DNA of 64,000 nucleotides, taken from contig OY720637.1 of NCBI GenBank assembly GCA_963169105.1, positions 56,442,964-56,506,963 on the forward strand, in the 5' to 3' direction. The DNA comes from Ceriagrion tenellum (taxonomy: Eukaryota; Arthropoda; Insecta; Odonata; Coenagrionidae). Position 1 is the stretch's first letter, and every line of letters begins with the position of its first letter. The notes beneath the pieces were generated by a model. It saw only the letters and a program-made list of their open reading frames with translations. It did no database searches and was not told the DNA's origin. This document shows positions 63,622-64,000 of the stretch, piece after piece. A program made the translations under genes and the position numbers.

Positions 63622-64000
63622 GTATGTTTTAGAATTAAAATTTGAATTTATACCGTACTGTTCTTTTTATTTTCATTTCTTTACCTTAATGAGTTGGGTA
63701 AATTTGTAAGTCAATCAAACTGCTTATGTTGCTTACTGGCATTACTTACTTCATACTCATTAAAAAAGCTGCCTCTGGCTTCTATATATGCCAGCATTTG
63801 CTAACATATGCATGTAAATTGTTACTGTATTACTGGTGTCAAAGACATGATTTATTTTACCTGAAATAAGGCTCTCAATTTTGAAGTCGGTTTTTGAGGC
63901 TGAAAGTTTCGTTATTCATAGATCTCTGCTAATTATAGAGCAGTGCTTCTCAAAGTGTGCTCTGCAAAGCCCTTTGTGATTCTCAGGGTCCCCATCTACA
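63622..64000 (+). other. dlp: Start of the next glypican intron
   Basis: It begins with donor GTATGT. AT-rich, no acceptor or coding exon recognised before the window ends, so the gene continues beyond the right edge. Confidence 0.75.

Noticed and set aside
1..64000. CRISPR arrays, rRNA genes or bacterial operons
   Set aside because: No regularly spaced identical repeats with unique spacers, no rRNA signature, and the gene structure is eukaryotic.

Overview
The window looks like nuclear DNA of an arthropod, most likely an insect with a large, repeat-rich genome. This rests on spliced coding exons separated by introns of up to about 16 kb, many decayed non-LTR retrotransposons, mariner-type remnants, tRNA-derived SINE-like pieces and the absence of any dense gene order. 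The species cannot be fixed from the sequence.

Only one host gene can be supported. It is on the + strand and encodes a glypican, a GPI-anchored heparan sulfate proteoglycan core protein, of the Dally-like (vertebrate GPC4/6) branch. Six consecutive internal exons are visible at 28764-28940, 44708-44942, 58581-58737, 59397-59565, 61552-61682 and 63409-63621. Their splice phases agree (1, 2, 0, 1, 0, 0) and they join into 361 uninterrupted codons. The first exon (start codon, signal peptide) was not found and probably lies upstream. The C-terminal part (last cysteines, glycosaminoglycan attachment sites, GPI signal) must lie downstream.

Region by region: 1-28.7 kb is presumably intron 1 or upstream flank and is packed with mobile-element debris. 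28.9-44.7 kb and 44.9-58.6 kb are two long introns with further debris. 58.6-63.6 kb holds four closely spaced glypican exons.

At least five non-LTR retrotransposon groups can be told apart. Family A (four copies) shares the 3' end GTTCAATCCTAAGATTGG when read on the bottom strand. Family C (many short copies) ends near ACCGGTAGAATAC. A CR1-like family has a 3' repeat that recurs at least nine times. Family E has one 2.5-kb copy. A GSETW/VCGK-type fragment lies near 5.3-5.85 kb. Other elements include a 268-bp mariner derivative, a TTAA-flanked 540-570 bp family in three copies, a 470-bp element carrying a 22-bp minisatellite, and a 704-bp element with TTTACACATGGAA ends.

The most unusual structural signal is a set of inverted-repeat units at 11.8, 28.3-28.6, 41.3 and 45.3 kb. 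Near their centre they carry a CTGA-R-GA ... GAAAC arrangement resembling the hammerhead-like core known from the ends of Penelope-like elements. The best one is a 74-bp-arm palindrome at 41321-41478. Several tandem duplications (248, 221, 67 and 22 bp units) are also clear.
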